Shown: positions 1 through 5,723 of the stretch, piece after piece
How the letters are laid out: each line of letters begins with the position of its first letter
Position numbering within the stretch: the first letter of the stretch is position 1
From: Promethearchaeota archaeon
GTDB lineage: Archaea; Asgardarchaeota; Lokiarchaeia; Sigynarchaeales; SOKP01
Length of the DNA: 6,148 bases
Direction: 5' to 3'
NCBI GenBank assembly: GCA_019894655.1
Contig: JAGXNZ010000057.1
Span: forward strand, 1-6,148
Translations under genes and position numbers: made by a program
The notes under the pieces: generated by a model
Seen by the model: only the letters and a program-made list of their open reading frames with translations
The model's database searches: none
Told to the model about the DNA's origin: nothing

Positions 1-383
1 AAAGGGTTTTTTCCCCACATAATTCCATCTCCACAAGCAATAGTGTCAAAAAGAAAGTGACCAAAATAAATACCTATGACTGGAATTACAGAAATTAGAG
101 GATTTGAACCCAAAAATACATTTATAATAAACATTATAATGAAAGGAGTATATAAAAGTGGATAATGAGCTATGGAACTAAAATGATGCTGAAATTCAGT
201 GTCGAGCTTAAACTTACCTTTCTTTCTAATATAAAATACAATTGCATCTAAATCAGGGCAAATTGAAAAAAAAATTATTGAAGATATATAATAACTTGGC
301 ATAATAAAAGAACCGGTCCACAAAATATAGATAGAATAATATATTAAGAAACCAAATGCTGCATGTTGCTCAGTTCTGCTCAT
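1..383 (-). CDS. Membrane-bound metal-dependent hydrolase, YdjM/DUF457-like (partial, 3' end outside window)
   Basis: An uninterrupted frame runs from an ATG at 383 to the window edge, giving 127 codons, and is cut by the edge rather than by a stop. A TAA lies in frame five codons or fewer upstream of the ATG, which supports this start. The protein is very hydrophobic, with likely membrane helices near residues 9-27, 31-51, 76-91 and 96-113. Conserved-looking polar residues interrupt them: PDLD at 43-46, HH at 66-67, HYP at 73-75, then GHFLFD with His109 and Asp113, and GDGIMW at 118-123. This Asp/His pattern within membrane helices is what I associate with the YdjM/DUF457 family of membrane-bound putative metal-dependent hydrolases; substrate and reaction are not established for that family. 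Family assignment is from motif memory, so moderate confidence; that the frame is coding is nearly certain. Confidence 0.65.
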   Translation of the reverse strand, partial: MSRTEQHAAFGFLIYYSIYILWTGSFIMPSYYISSIIFFSICPDLDAIVFYIRKKGKFKLDTEFQHHFSSIAHYPLLYTPFIIMFIINVFLGSNPLISVIPVIGIYFGHFLFDTIACGDGIMWGKNP

Positions 384-404
384 ATTTACCAATTAAAAGG
401 TTTG

Positions 405-414
405 TTAAATATTT
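405..414 (-). promoter_or_regulatory. TATA-like box for the YdjM/DUF457-like gene
   Basis: On the minus strand the sequence AAATATTTAA is centred about 26-27 nt upstream of the ATG at 383. That is the usual archaeal TATA-to-start-site distance, so transcription would begin at or next to the start codon. No Shine-Dalgarno-like sequence precedes this ATG, which fits a leaderless mRNA. The surroundings are AT-rich, so chance resemblance is possible. Confidence 0.35.
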
Positions 415-547
415 CAATCCTAATTTAATAATAGAAAGAATACAAAATCCAAATAAAATATTAATAGATGCTTAAAAATTCTTAGCATTAGTAATTATAA
501 GTACGGTATTTTTGATTTGTTCAAAATAAGAGTTTATTAAGACAAAT

Positions 548-1498
548 TTAATCATTAGTTTCCCGTTCTCTTAATTTAAAAGACACTATTGCAGCATCTC
601 GAATTCCAAATCGATTTGCAATTTTTCTCACATAGTTTATCCGACGGTTTTTAAGAATATCGTGAAAAATCACAGCAGGAATTATTGACAATACTAAATA
701 AAAAGGTAATCCAAGCCATAGAATAAGACTTGGGATGTTTAACATATTACCAGGAAGCCCCAAATTATTAATAAAGAGCGTTACAAAGTCATATATAACG
801 AAAATATAAGTTAACATTACACCAATCCCCGCATACCCTTTCAAAAGGGTTTGAAACCACTCTCCTATCGACTTGATTAGTATCATCTCATTTGAGTTTT
901 CAACCTTGTTTTTTGTTGTAAATACTATTCCAGAATCTTTTAAAAGCCAAACAGGCGAAAATAGAAGCGTGGATGCTCCAAAGGTAAATATTAATAAAAT
1001 TATTTGACCAAGAAGACGAATAAAGACAGGAATCTTTAGAGCTATAGTAAAATCGGATATTACATCAGCTGTCAAAATTGCAGAGATTATTTCTGGGGTT
1101 AAAAAGATAAAAGATAAATTTACGGCCATTAAAACAGGATAAAATCCAGATGAAAGTAAGCTAACCTTCTTTGGTTCTGATTCGTATTGAATACCATAAA
1201 ATTTATTAGATTTATAGAAGAATTTATGTAAAAACATAATTATGGGCGAAAGTATGTATCCCCCTAAAAACATACCTATCAAACCAGAAACCGGAAGGAG
1301 TAGAACAAACACGAGGATAAGCTCAACTAACATATCGTCGACAGGGATAAAACGAATTAATGCAGCTGGAGTATCGTCAGGAAAGATGGTACTTCTTAAA
1401 ATGGATGCTAGGATGAACCAAAAAATGATATACAAAGCATAAATAATCAAGAGATTTCTATACCTCGAAAATTTGCTTTTTGACATATCAGGAAGCAC
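548..1498 (-). CDS. Polytopic integral membrane protein of unknown function
   Basis: I do not recognise this gene. It encodes up to 316 residues. The longest start is a GTG at 1498; an ATG four codons in (1486) gives MSKSKFSRYRN and is the more likely start. Neither has a clear Shine-Dalgarno site. After a basic N-terminus, hydrophobic segments lie near residues 15-35, 58-80, 81-94 (possibly part of the previous hairpin), 117-141, 156-185, 222-244 and 256-280, giving about six to seven membrane helices. A positively charged tail (282-311, rich in Lys and Arg) should be cytoplasmic. Prolines inside helices (69, 121, 157, 182, 265) and a Gly-rich stretch (72-80, GLIGMFLGG) are visible, but no catalytic or transporter signature. 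The YdjM-like gene lies 164 bp downstream on the same strand, probably as a separate transcript given its own TATA-like box. Confidence 0.8.
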   Translation of the reverse strand: MLPDMSKSKFSRYRNLLIIYALYIIFWFILASILRSTIFPDDTPAALIRFIPVDDMLVELILVFVLLLPVSGLIGMFLGGYILSPIIMFLHKFFYKSNKFYGIQYESEPKKVSLLSSGFYPVLMAVNLSFIFLTPEIISAILTADVISDFTIALKIPVFIRLLGQIILLIFTFGASTLLFSPVWLLKDSGIVFTTKNKVENSNEMILIKSIGEWFQTLLKGYAGIGVMLTYIFVIYDFVTLFINNLGLPGNMLNIPSLILWLGLPFYLVLSIIPAVIFHDILKNRRINYVRKIANRFGIRDAAIVSFKLRERETND

Positions 1499-1647
1499 TC
1501 GTATAATTTTAGAGTTAGTTTTTATCTATGTTAAATTAGTAAGAAGTTCGATATAAAAATATAGCTAGAGATTATAAGAGATAAGATAATATTTACATAA
1601 TAAGATTTTTACACAATCTCAAAAAACATTCCGATCAAAAAATAAGT

Positions 1648-1657
1648 AGTTTTATAA
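1648..1657 (+). promoter_or_regulatory. TATA box, leaderless promoter of the CxxC/coiled-coil gene
   Basis: The sequence AGTTTTATAA ends a purine-rich stretch, and its TTTATA core is centred about 26 nt upstream of the ATG at 1680. Archaeal transcription starts about 25 nt downstream of the TATA centre, so the mRNA would begin at or within a base or two of the start codon. The bases just before the ATG (TTAGAGTTTT) contain no usable Shine-Dalgarno site, consistent with leaderless translation. This promoter may also serve the GTPase gene downstream. Confidence 0.5.
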
Positions 1658-1679
1658 CTATCTAATATATTAGAGTTTT

Positions 1680-2024
1680 ATGAGTGAAAACAGTGAAAGC
1701 ATACTTAGGAACTATCATTGCAGAGTCTGTGATACCACTCATGAAATTAGTTTACACAAAAAGATAAGTGAAAATCAATCTAAATTTCCTTTTTCTTACT
1801 TTTTTTTGCATGGAGAATTAAAAAACATTTTAACAACACTTTACTTAGACAAACATCTGGAAATTCGAGGAGTAGATGTTCAAAAGCTAACAGACGATGA
1901 TATATTCTCTAAAGACCAAGTAGTTTCAATTACCTCTACATTAGTAAAAGAAATTGAAGAACTTCGTAAAGAAAATGAAGACTTACGATCAAAGTTAAAA
2001 AAAACAACGACGAAGGTAAAATAA
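1680..2024 (+). CDS. Small CxxC-motif coiled-coil protein, paired with a Rab-like GTPase
   Basis: Function is unknown. The 114-residue protein has three parts. The N-terminus holds a single CxxC (Cys14, Cys17) within YHCRVCDTTH; with His13 and His21 nearby it could form half of a zinc site or a whole site on dimerisation. The middle (about 34-70) is the most distinctive part: KFPFSYFFLHGELK followed by a predicted helix and LEIRGVDVQKL, which looks like a small folded domain. Residues 84-108 form a coiled coil with heptad positions I84, L88, I92, L95, N99, L102 and L106; an Asn at a core position is typical of parallel dimeric zippers. The C-terminus is Lys/Thr-rich. It starts at an ATG placed for leaderless translation and lies 62 bp upstream of the GTPase on the same strand. 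I believe similar proteins neighbour GTPases in other Asgard archaea, but cannot verify that here. A GTPase adaptor or regulator is an inference. Confidence 0.85.
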   Translation: MSENSESILRNYHCRVCDTTHEISLHKKISENQSKFPFSYFFLHGELKNILTTLYLDKHLEIRGVDVQKLTDDDIFSKDQVVSITSTLVKEIEELRKENEDLRSKLKKTTTKVK

Positions 2025-2074
2025 ATCAAATCAAATATAATAAAGAAGCAAAATAATATTAAAAAAAATAAGAA

Positions 2075-2081
2075 GAGTGAG
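2075..2081 (+). promoter_or_regulatory. Weak ribosome binding site of the GTPase gene
   Basis: GAGTGAG lies 5 nt before the ATG at 2087 and is the only purine-rich, G-containing element in the 62-bp gap. It matches the archaeal anti-Shine-Dalgarno sequence only partly (a GAGGTGA-like element missing one G). Together with the short gap it makes co-transcription with the CxxC/coiled-coil gene plausible. An AATATAATA sequence at about 2032-2041 could alternatively be a separate TATA box for the GTPase. Confidence 0.3.
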
Positions 2082-2086
2082 AAATT

Positions 2087-2626
2087 ATGTCGTATGCTCG
2101 GTATAAAATGTGCATTTTTGGTGATGGAGGTGTAGGAAAAACCACATTAGTAAATCGCTATATCTCCGGTAAATATTCAGAAGATTTTAAAATGACAATC
2201 GGAGTGGATTTCTATACTAAAAACATAGAAGTAGATGGAATAAGGGTAAACCTCCAGATCTGGGATTTCGCGGGCGAGCAACAATTCAAAAATCTATTAC
2301 CGAATTATGTAATAGGTGCATCAGGAGGTATCTACATGTACGATATAAGTAGATTTTATAGTTTGACACATATTGAAGACTGGATCAATTTATTGAATAA
2401 AGCACCTGATAGACAAGGAGAAAAATTACCTATTCTATTAGTTGGGGGGAAAAAAGATCTTACATTAGAAGGAAAGAGAGTAGTCGAAGAAGATTATGCT
2501 TCTGAGCAAGGAAAGAAATTTGGAATTTTTGATTTTATCGAGTGCTCTTCAAAAACAGGAGAAAATGTAGAGTTAATTTTCTATAAAATGGCCTTAAAAA
2601 TGCTAAAATCTTCTGGACTTTTATAA
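2087..2626 (+). CDS. Rab/Ras-like small GTPase with atypical G3 and G4 motifs
   Basis: A 179-residue single-domain GTPase of normal Ras-superfamily length. Motifs in order: G1/P-loop GDGGVGKT at 12-19; G2 Thr37 followed by IGVDF (38-42), which matches the Rab F1 signature; G3 WDFAGEQQF at 59-67; a YDIS strand end at 85-88 as in Rabs; G4 GGKKDL at 120-125; and G5 CSSKTG at 153-158. Two positions are unusual. The glutamine that activates water in Ras and Rab (DTAGQ) is Glu64, with Gln shifted to 65. The Asn of NKxD, which contacts guanine, is Gly121. Asp124 and the SSK of G5 are kept, so nucleotide binding is likely but hydrolysis rate and base specificity may differ. The C-terminus (KMLKSSGLL) has no cysteine, so there is no prenylation site. 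It follows the CxxC/coiled-coil gene. Such eukaryote-like GTPases are abundant in Asgard archaea; the specific role is unknown. Confidence 0.95.
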   Translation: MSYARYKMCIFGDGGVGKTTLVNRYISGKYSEDFKMTIGVDFYTKNIEVDGIRVNLQIWDFAGEQQFKNLLPNYVIGASGGIYMYDISRFYSLTHIEDWINLLNKAPDRQGEKLPILLVGGKKDLTLEGKRVVEEDYASEQGKKFGIFDFIECSSKTGENVELIFYKMALKMLKSSGLL

Positions 2627-2627
2627 T

Positions 2628-2639
2628 TTACTTTTTTCA
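2628..2639 (+). terminator. T-rich terminator after the GTPase gene
   Basis: The run TTTACTTTTTTC begins two bases after the GTPase stop codon and includes six consecutive T. Archaeal RNA polymerase terminates at T-tracts without needing a hairpin, so this is a plausible end for the CxxC/coiled-coil and GTPase transcript. The gap to the convergent mutarotase-like gene is only 65 bp. I see no equally good T-tract for that gene on the other strand. Confidence 0.4.
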
Positions 2640-2691
2640 AATTAAATATTCTTTATTAATGGACTTGATATATTCATGAAGAATTTTACAT

Positions 2692-3759
2692 TTAGTATAA
2701 TATCGGATGCTTTAAACCCAGATATTTCTCCACAACATCTAGAATTTCTTCTTTAGAACCGATATACCCAAAGATTTGATGCTTAGCTTTACCTAAAGAT
2801 GCGTTATCAATTGTTTCAAATCGGTTTAATTGCAGTTCTATTTCTCCAAAATTCAAATGGGTTAAATCTGGAGACTCAGAATTATACGATTGAATCACTC
2901 CAACTTCACCATTAGGATGATCCCGAGCCACGTCAAAACAATCCTTTTGCGATTTTGGAATATCATCTGAAATCTTAACCAAAAATCCGAACTCGTCAGT
3001 GTTTGGAATATTAAGAATATATCCAATTTTAGCTGGTCGCGTAAAGTCGATATCTTCAGGTTTTATGGCAAGTTTATAAATGTCCGCAACATCTATTTTA
3101 AACGCAACATAATTCGGTCCCATTTCCAAACGATCTTTAGGAATATCTCTGAAGTACGATAGGGGTTTTGCATCAGATTTAGTTGGGATCAACACTGTTC
3201 CGGGATTTGAAGGACCACCGCTTATTATACAAGCCAAAGACCACCCATTAATCTTCAATCTCGGTTGGAAGAAAACACAGTCATCTACGAATTCAACGCC
3301 ACAATAACTTAACCCGGTTGAAAATGGTTCTTTTTTTAAGGTGAGTTGGCGTGTTATTTCTCCGTTATATATCTGTTTCAATGTTTGTGATTCTACTGTT
3401 ACCGGACTTGATAGTGTACATGAAATTGAAGTTTCTGCTAAAATATCGTAATATGCAGGGTCTAATCCTTGAGGACAAAACCAATTTTCCCAATTTTTGG
3501 GATTTTCGTAAAAGAATTCTCTTTCAGGGCTAATCCAATATCTATCTCCACCAATATCCCACTGCCTACTTTTAACTTTTTTTTTTATGTCGGGATTAAT
3601 CCATAACAAGCTATAATTATCGTTCTTAGGGAAAAGTCCTAAAAGACGCCCTCCATACTCAGAGATAATCGCAGAACTTTCGTTATTGAAATTTAATTCG
3701 ACAACTTTTCCAATATCGTTCTTACTGGAAAGTAACGATTCCTTAGTAAAGTAGTTCAT
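2692..3759 (-). CDS. Galactose-mutarotase-like fold protein (aldose 1-epimerase/DUF6786-like)
   Basis: A 355-residue soluble protein without signal peptide or membrane segment. The N-terminal third carries YGGRLLGLF (35-43), a hydrophobic strand ending in LLWINP (51-56), and IGGDRYWISPE (69-79), followed by an aromatic stretch with several Trp (90, 93). This order, a GGR turn, a short LLW-NP strand and a GGDRxWxxPE motif, resembles aldose 1-epimerase-related and DUF6786-type proteins with a beta-supersandwich fold that bind sugars. Near the C-terminus FGEIELQLNRFE (about 308-319) resembles the strand that supplies the catalytic Glu in true mutarotases, but I cannot assign the catalytic residue. 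Length fits the family. Substrate unknown; a carbohydrate-binding or isomerising role is an inference. The ATG at 3759 is divergent from the ferritin-like gene across 140 bp, and the 3' end converges on the GTPase gene. No sugar-metabolism genes are adjacent. Confidence 0.65.
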   Translation of the reverse strand: MNYFTKESLLSSKNDIGKVVELNFNNESSAIISEYGGRLLGLFPKNDNYSLLWINPDIKKKVKSRQWDIGGDRYWISPEREFFYENPKNWENWFCPQGLDPAYYDILAETSISCTLSSPVTVESQTLKQIYNGEITRQLTLKKEPFSTGLSYCGVEFVDDCVFFQPRLKINGWSLACIISGGPSNPGTVLIPTKSDAKPLSYFRDIPKDRLEMGPNYVAFKIDVADIYKLAIKPEDIDFTRPAKIGYILNIPNTDEFGFLVKISDDIPKSQKDCFDVARDHPNGEVGVIQSYNSESPDLTHLNFGEIELQLNRFETIDNASLGKAKHQIFGYIGSKEEILDVVEKYLGLKHPILY

Positions 3760-3822
3760 ACTCTAAATTAAAAAGTTCTGACTAAAAGACTTTTCTGTTA
3801 TGTATGGACCTTCGCTTACGGT

Positions 3823-3834
3823 ACTATAAATTTT
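3823..3834 (+). promoter_or_regulatory. TATA box of the ferritin-like gene
   Basis: ACTATAAATTTT is the best TATA match in the 140-bp divergent gap. Transcription would start near 3853, giving a leader of about 45 nt that contains the Shine-Dalgarno-like site at 3885-3891. This contrasts with the leaderless layout at 1680. I see no convincing DtxR- or Fur-type operator in the leader, so iron regulation cannot be read from the sequence. Confidence 0.4.
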
Positions 3835-3884
3835 TATGATAAAGTTTTTAATAGTGTCCTAACATCATTTATTGTAAATTTTAT

Positions 3885-3891
3885 GATGAGG
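3885..3891 (+). promoter_or_regulatory. Shine-Dalgarno-like site fixing the ferritin-like start
   Basis: GATGAGG sits 8 nt before the ATG at 3900, a good distance for the archaeal 16S rRNA 3' end, and contains the GAGG core. It supports 3900 as the start codon. The site lies inside a six-codon upstream frame (MMRNLK) starting at 3883 whose TGA overlaps the ATG as ATGA. Confidence 0.5.
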
Positions 3892-3899
3892 AATCTAAA

Positions 3900-4880
3900 A
3901 TGATTATAAAAGCTACAGATGAGTATTTGGCATTATTAAACAGAGCAGCTGCACGTGAAATTCAAGTTTCGGCACAATATATGCTTCAACACACTAAAAT
4001 GGAAAAACTTAAGAGAAAAGTGATCAAAGAAAATTATTTACTGGAAACTACAACCTACGACGAGTTTGGAGAAATTTTAAAAGATTTAGCGAAAGAGGAA
4101 ATGAAACATCTTGCTCAAATTATGGGAAGAATTTACTTGTTGGGTGGAGAGGCGACTACTAAACCTGACAGAGTTATCATCGGAAATTCACTAAGAGAGT
4201 TTGCTGAATTAGATGTAAAGGCAGAAGAGGAAGCTTTGGAATTGTATCGCATATTAATTGAAGCTGCTAAAGATATTGGAGACCGAGAAACATGGGTTTT
4301 GTTTACGAAGATATATAGCGATGAGGAAGAACATTTTTTGAAATTTCAAGATTATGTTGAGATGGAAAGTGAGCCTGATTTAGGAAAAACTCCTGATTCT
4401 GAATGGAGGTCTATTTTCGGCGAAGAATATGTTACTTTGCTTAATAAGGCTCTCGCTAGTGAAATATCAGCAGTTGTTCAATATACAAACCAACACGAGA
4501 AAGCTGAAGGTTTAGAACGAATGAGGCGTAAGAAGAATGCTTTAGAAGTTGTTACTGGAAAAAATAAAGAAAGTATAGTCTCAGGAATTCTTAAAGAAAC
4601 ATTTATGCAGGAAATGGAGCACATGGAAAAAATCTCAGACCGAATCCATGAAATCGATAGAGATTCTATAGCTACAGTTGATCCATTACCCGAAATCGGA
4701 AATTCTATTGATGAGTTTATAAAACTGGATAGAGATGCGGAAAATTATGCTATTGTTTTATACAGAAAAATAATAACTGAAGCAACTCGACTTGGAGATA
4801 TAAAAACGAGAAAGCTTTTTGAAGATATTATTGTTGAAGAGGAGGCTCACTACTGGAATTTCGACGATTTTCTTCCGTAA
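3900..4880 (+). CDS. Tandem ferritin-like (bacterioferritin-type) diiron protein, two domains
   Basis: This 326-residue protein is two copies of a roughly 160-residue four-helix ferritin-like domain, offset by 168 residues in the N-terminal part, for example EYLALLNRAAAREI (8-21) against EYVTLLNKALASEI (176-189). Both copies keep all diiron ligands expected from bacterioferritin. Domain 1 has Glu20, Glu67 with His70 (EMKH), Glu109, and Glu142 with His145 (EEEH). Domain 2 has Glu188, Glu238 with His241 (EMEH), Glu281, and Glu314 with His317 (EEAH). Both have a Met after the first ExxH glutamate (Met68, Met239), the position of the haem-ligating Met52 in E. coli bacterioferritin. The Glu-to-ExxH spacing is about 47-50 residues against 33 in E. 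coli Bfr, so helix A/B is extended (TKMEKLKRKVIKEN). No signal peptide. The likely role is iron or peroxide handling in the cytoplasm. Whether it forms a cage is unknown; a fused dimer could supply an inter-subunit haem site. Probably monocistronic. Confidence 0.92.
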   Translation: MIIKATDEYLALLNRAAAREIQVSAQYMLQHTKMEKLKRKVIKENYLLETTTYDEFGEILKDLAKEEMKHLAQIMGRIYLLGGEATTKPDRVIIGNSLREFAELDVKAEEEALELYRILIEAAKDIGDRETWVLFTKIYSDEEEHFLKFQDYVEMESEPDLGKTPDSEWRSIFGEEYVTLLNKALASEISAVVQYTNQHEKAEGLERMRRKKNALEVVTGKNKESIVSGILKETFMQEMEHMEKISDRIHEIDRDSIATVDPLPEIGNSIDEFIKLDRDAENYAIVLYRKIITEATRLGDIKTRKLFEDIIVEEEAHYWNFDDFLP

Positions 4881-4923
4881 AATGCGTCTCTGAGGCTCAA
4901 GGACCTCGACTAATCTAGTGTTG

Positions 4924-4941
4924 TTTTTTTTTTTATTTTTT
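4924..4941 (+). terminator. T-tract terminator after the ferritin-like gene
   Basis: Eleven T, one A and six T form the strongest T-tract in the window, starting 44 bp after the ferritin-like stop codon. A short imperfect stem (GAGG at about 4891-4894 with CCTC at about 4903-4906) precedes it but is too weak to matter much. An archaeal T-tract terminator is the simplest reading. It also means the downstream serine-hydrolase remnant is unlikely to be read from the ferritin promoter. Confidence 0.55.
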
Positions 4942-4943
4942 AA

Positions 4944-5723
4944 TCACAATATTCATGTGCAGAGCACATTTCCTTTATAACAGAGCTAAAATCTTTAAAT
5001 TTATTAGCCGCACAAAAACCATGGTGGAGACCTGGAACCAAAATTGGATATCATATGACAACATTTGGTTATCTCTTAGGAGAATTGGTACGAAGGATTA
5101 CTGGCAGAAGTTTGGGAACATACTTTCGTGAAAATGTTGCTAACCCATTAAATATTGATTTCCATATAGGAATATCAGAAGATTACGATTCCAGAGTAGC
5201 AAATATTATCATTCCTGAAAAAGTCTTTGCTAAATGGCAAGTTATCCTATCCAAATTGTTTTTAAGAAAAACCGTGAAAGTGTTTTACAATCCAAACAAT
5301 GAAGATGTTGATTTTAATAGTCGAGCTTGGCGCTCTGCGGAAATACCAAGTGGGAATGGACATGGAAACGCGAGATCGATAGCTAAAGTGGGATCGATAC
5401 TAGCTTGTGGGGGTATGTACGATAAAAAGAAGATCTTATCTAGATCCACGGTAGAAAAAGTTATTGAACCACAAATCAGCGGTCGTGATGTAATTATGAT
5501 ATATCGTCCTGCCAAATTTGGTTTGGGAATTGGTCTTCTTGATGACAAATTTTTCCTTGGACCTCGTAGTTTTGGCTGGGGCGGTGCAGGTGGGTCTTTA
5601 TGCGTTATGGATCTTGAGAAAAAACTGAGTATAGGATATGCTATGAATAAAATGCATATGAAAGGAGAAGACCCAAGAACAGGTCCGATTTTTAAAGCTG
5701 TTTGGGATGTAGTTAATAAGTAA
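4944..5723 (+). pseudogene. 5'-truncated class C beta-lactamase-type serine hydrolase (catalytic N-terminus missing)
   Basis: The frame is open from just after a TAA at 4941 to the stop at 5721-5723, giving 259 codons. The first ATG, at 5055 (222 codons), is not a credible start. The 37 codons before it encode clear family sequence, including LLAAQKPWWRPGTKIGYH, where PGT-x-x-GYH holds the Tyr of the YxN-type motif (codon 5049-5051). After it come TFGYLLGELVRRITGRS, the NGHGNARSIAK segment, LGIGLL, and FGWGGAGGS near 5571-5597, which replaces the KTG/HxG motif; the tail GYAMNKM is typical. The SxxK nucleophile motif, normally about 100 residues upstream, is absent, and only 63 bp separate this frame from the ferritin stop. 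Intact relatives (EstB, LACTB-like) are roughly 370-400 residues. No Shine-Dalgarno site precedes the 5055 ATG. I read it as a decayed remnant that cannot catalyse; a non-enzymatic product from 5055 cannot be excluded. Confidence 0.75.

Noticed and set aside
100..111. GGGTTCAAATCC on the minus strand, resembling a tRNA T-arm
   Set aside because: The flanking bases do not pair as a T-stem, no anticodon arm or acceptor stem is found, and it lies inside the coding frame of the YdjM-like gene.
1242..1442. Plus-strand open frame of 66 codons
   Set aside because: It is antisense to the membrane protein gene, with composition (many Lys, Arg, Ser and Thr) expected of the complement of hydrophobic codons and no ribosome binding site.
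1568..1620. GAGATT/AATCTC inverted repeat in the divergent gap 1499-1679
   Set aside because: Arms of only 6 bp separated by 41 bp are expected by chance in AT-rich DNA and do not line up with either promoter.
3351..3533. Plus-strand open frame of 60 codons
   Set aside because: It lies wholly antisense within the mutarotase-like gene, which has recognisable family motifs; no promoter or initiation signal was seen.
4881..4943. Possible frameshifted N-terminal part of the serine hydrolase
   Set aside because: All three plus-strand frames were read; the 63 bp hold no SxxK or other family sequence and are too short for the missing 100 or more residues.
5285..5548. Minus-strand open frame of 87 codons
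   Set aside because: It is antisense to the serine-hydrolase remnant, whose sense frame carries clear family sequence.
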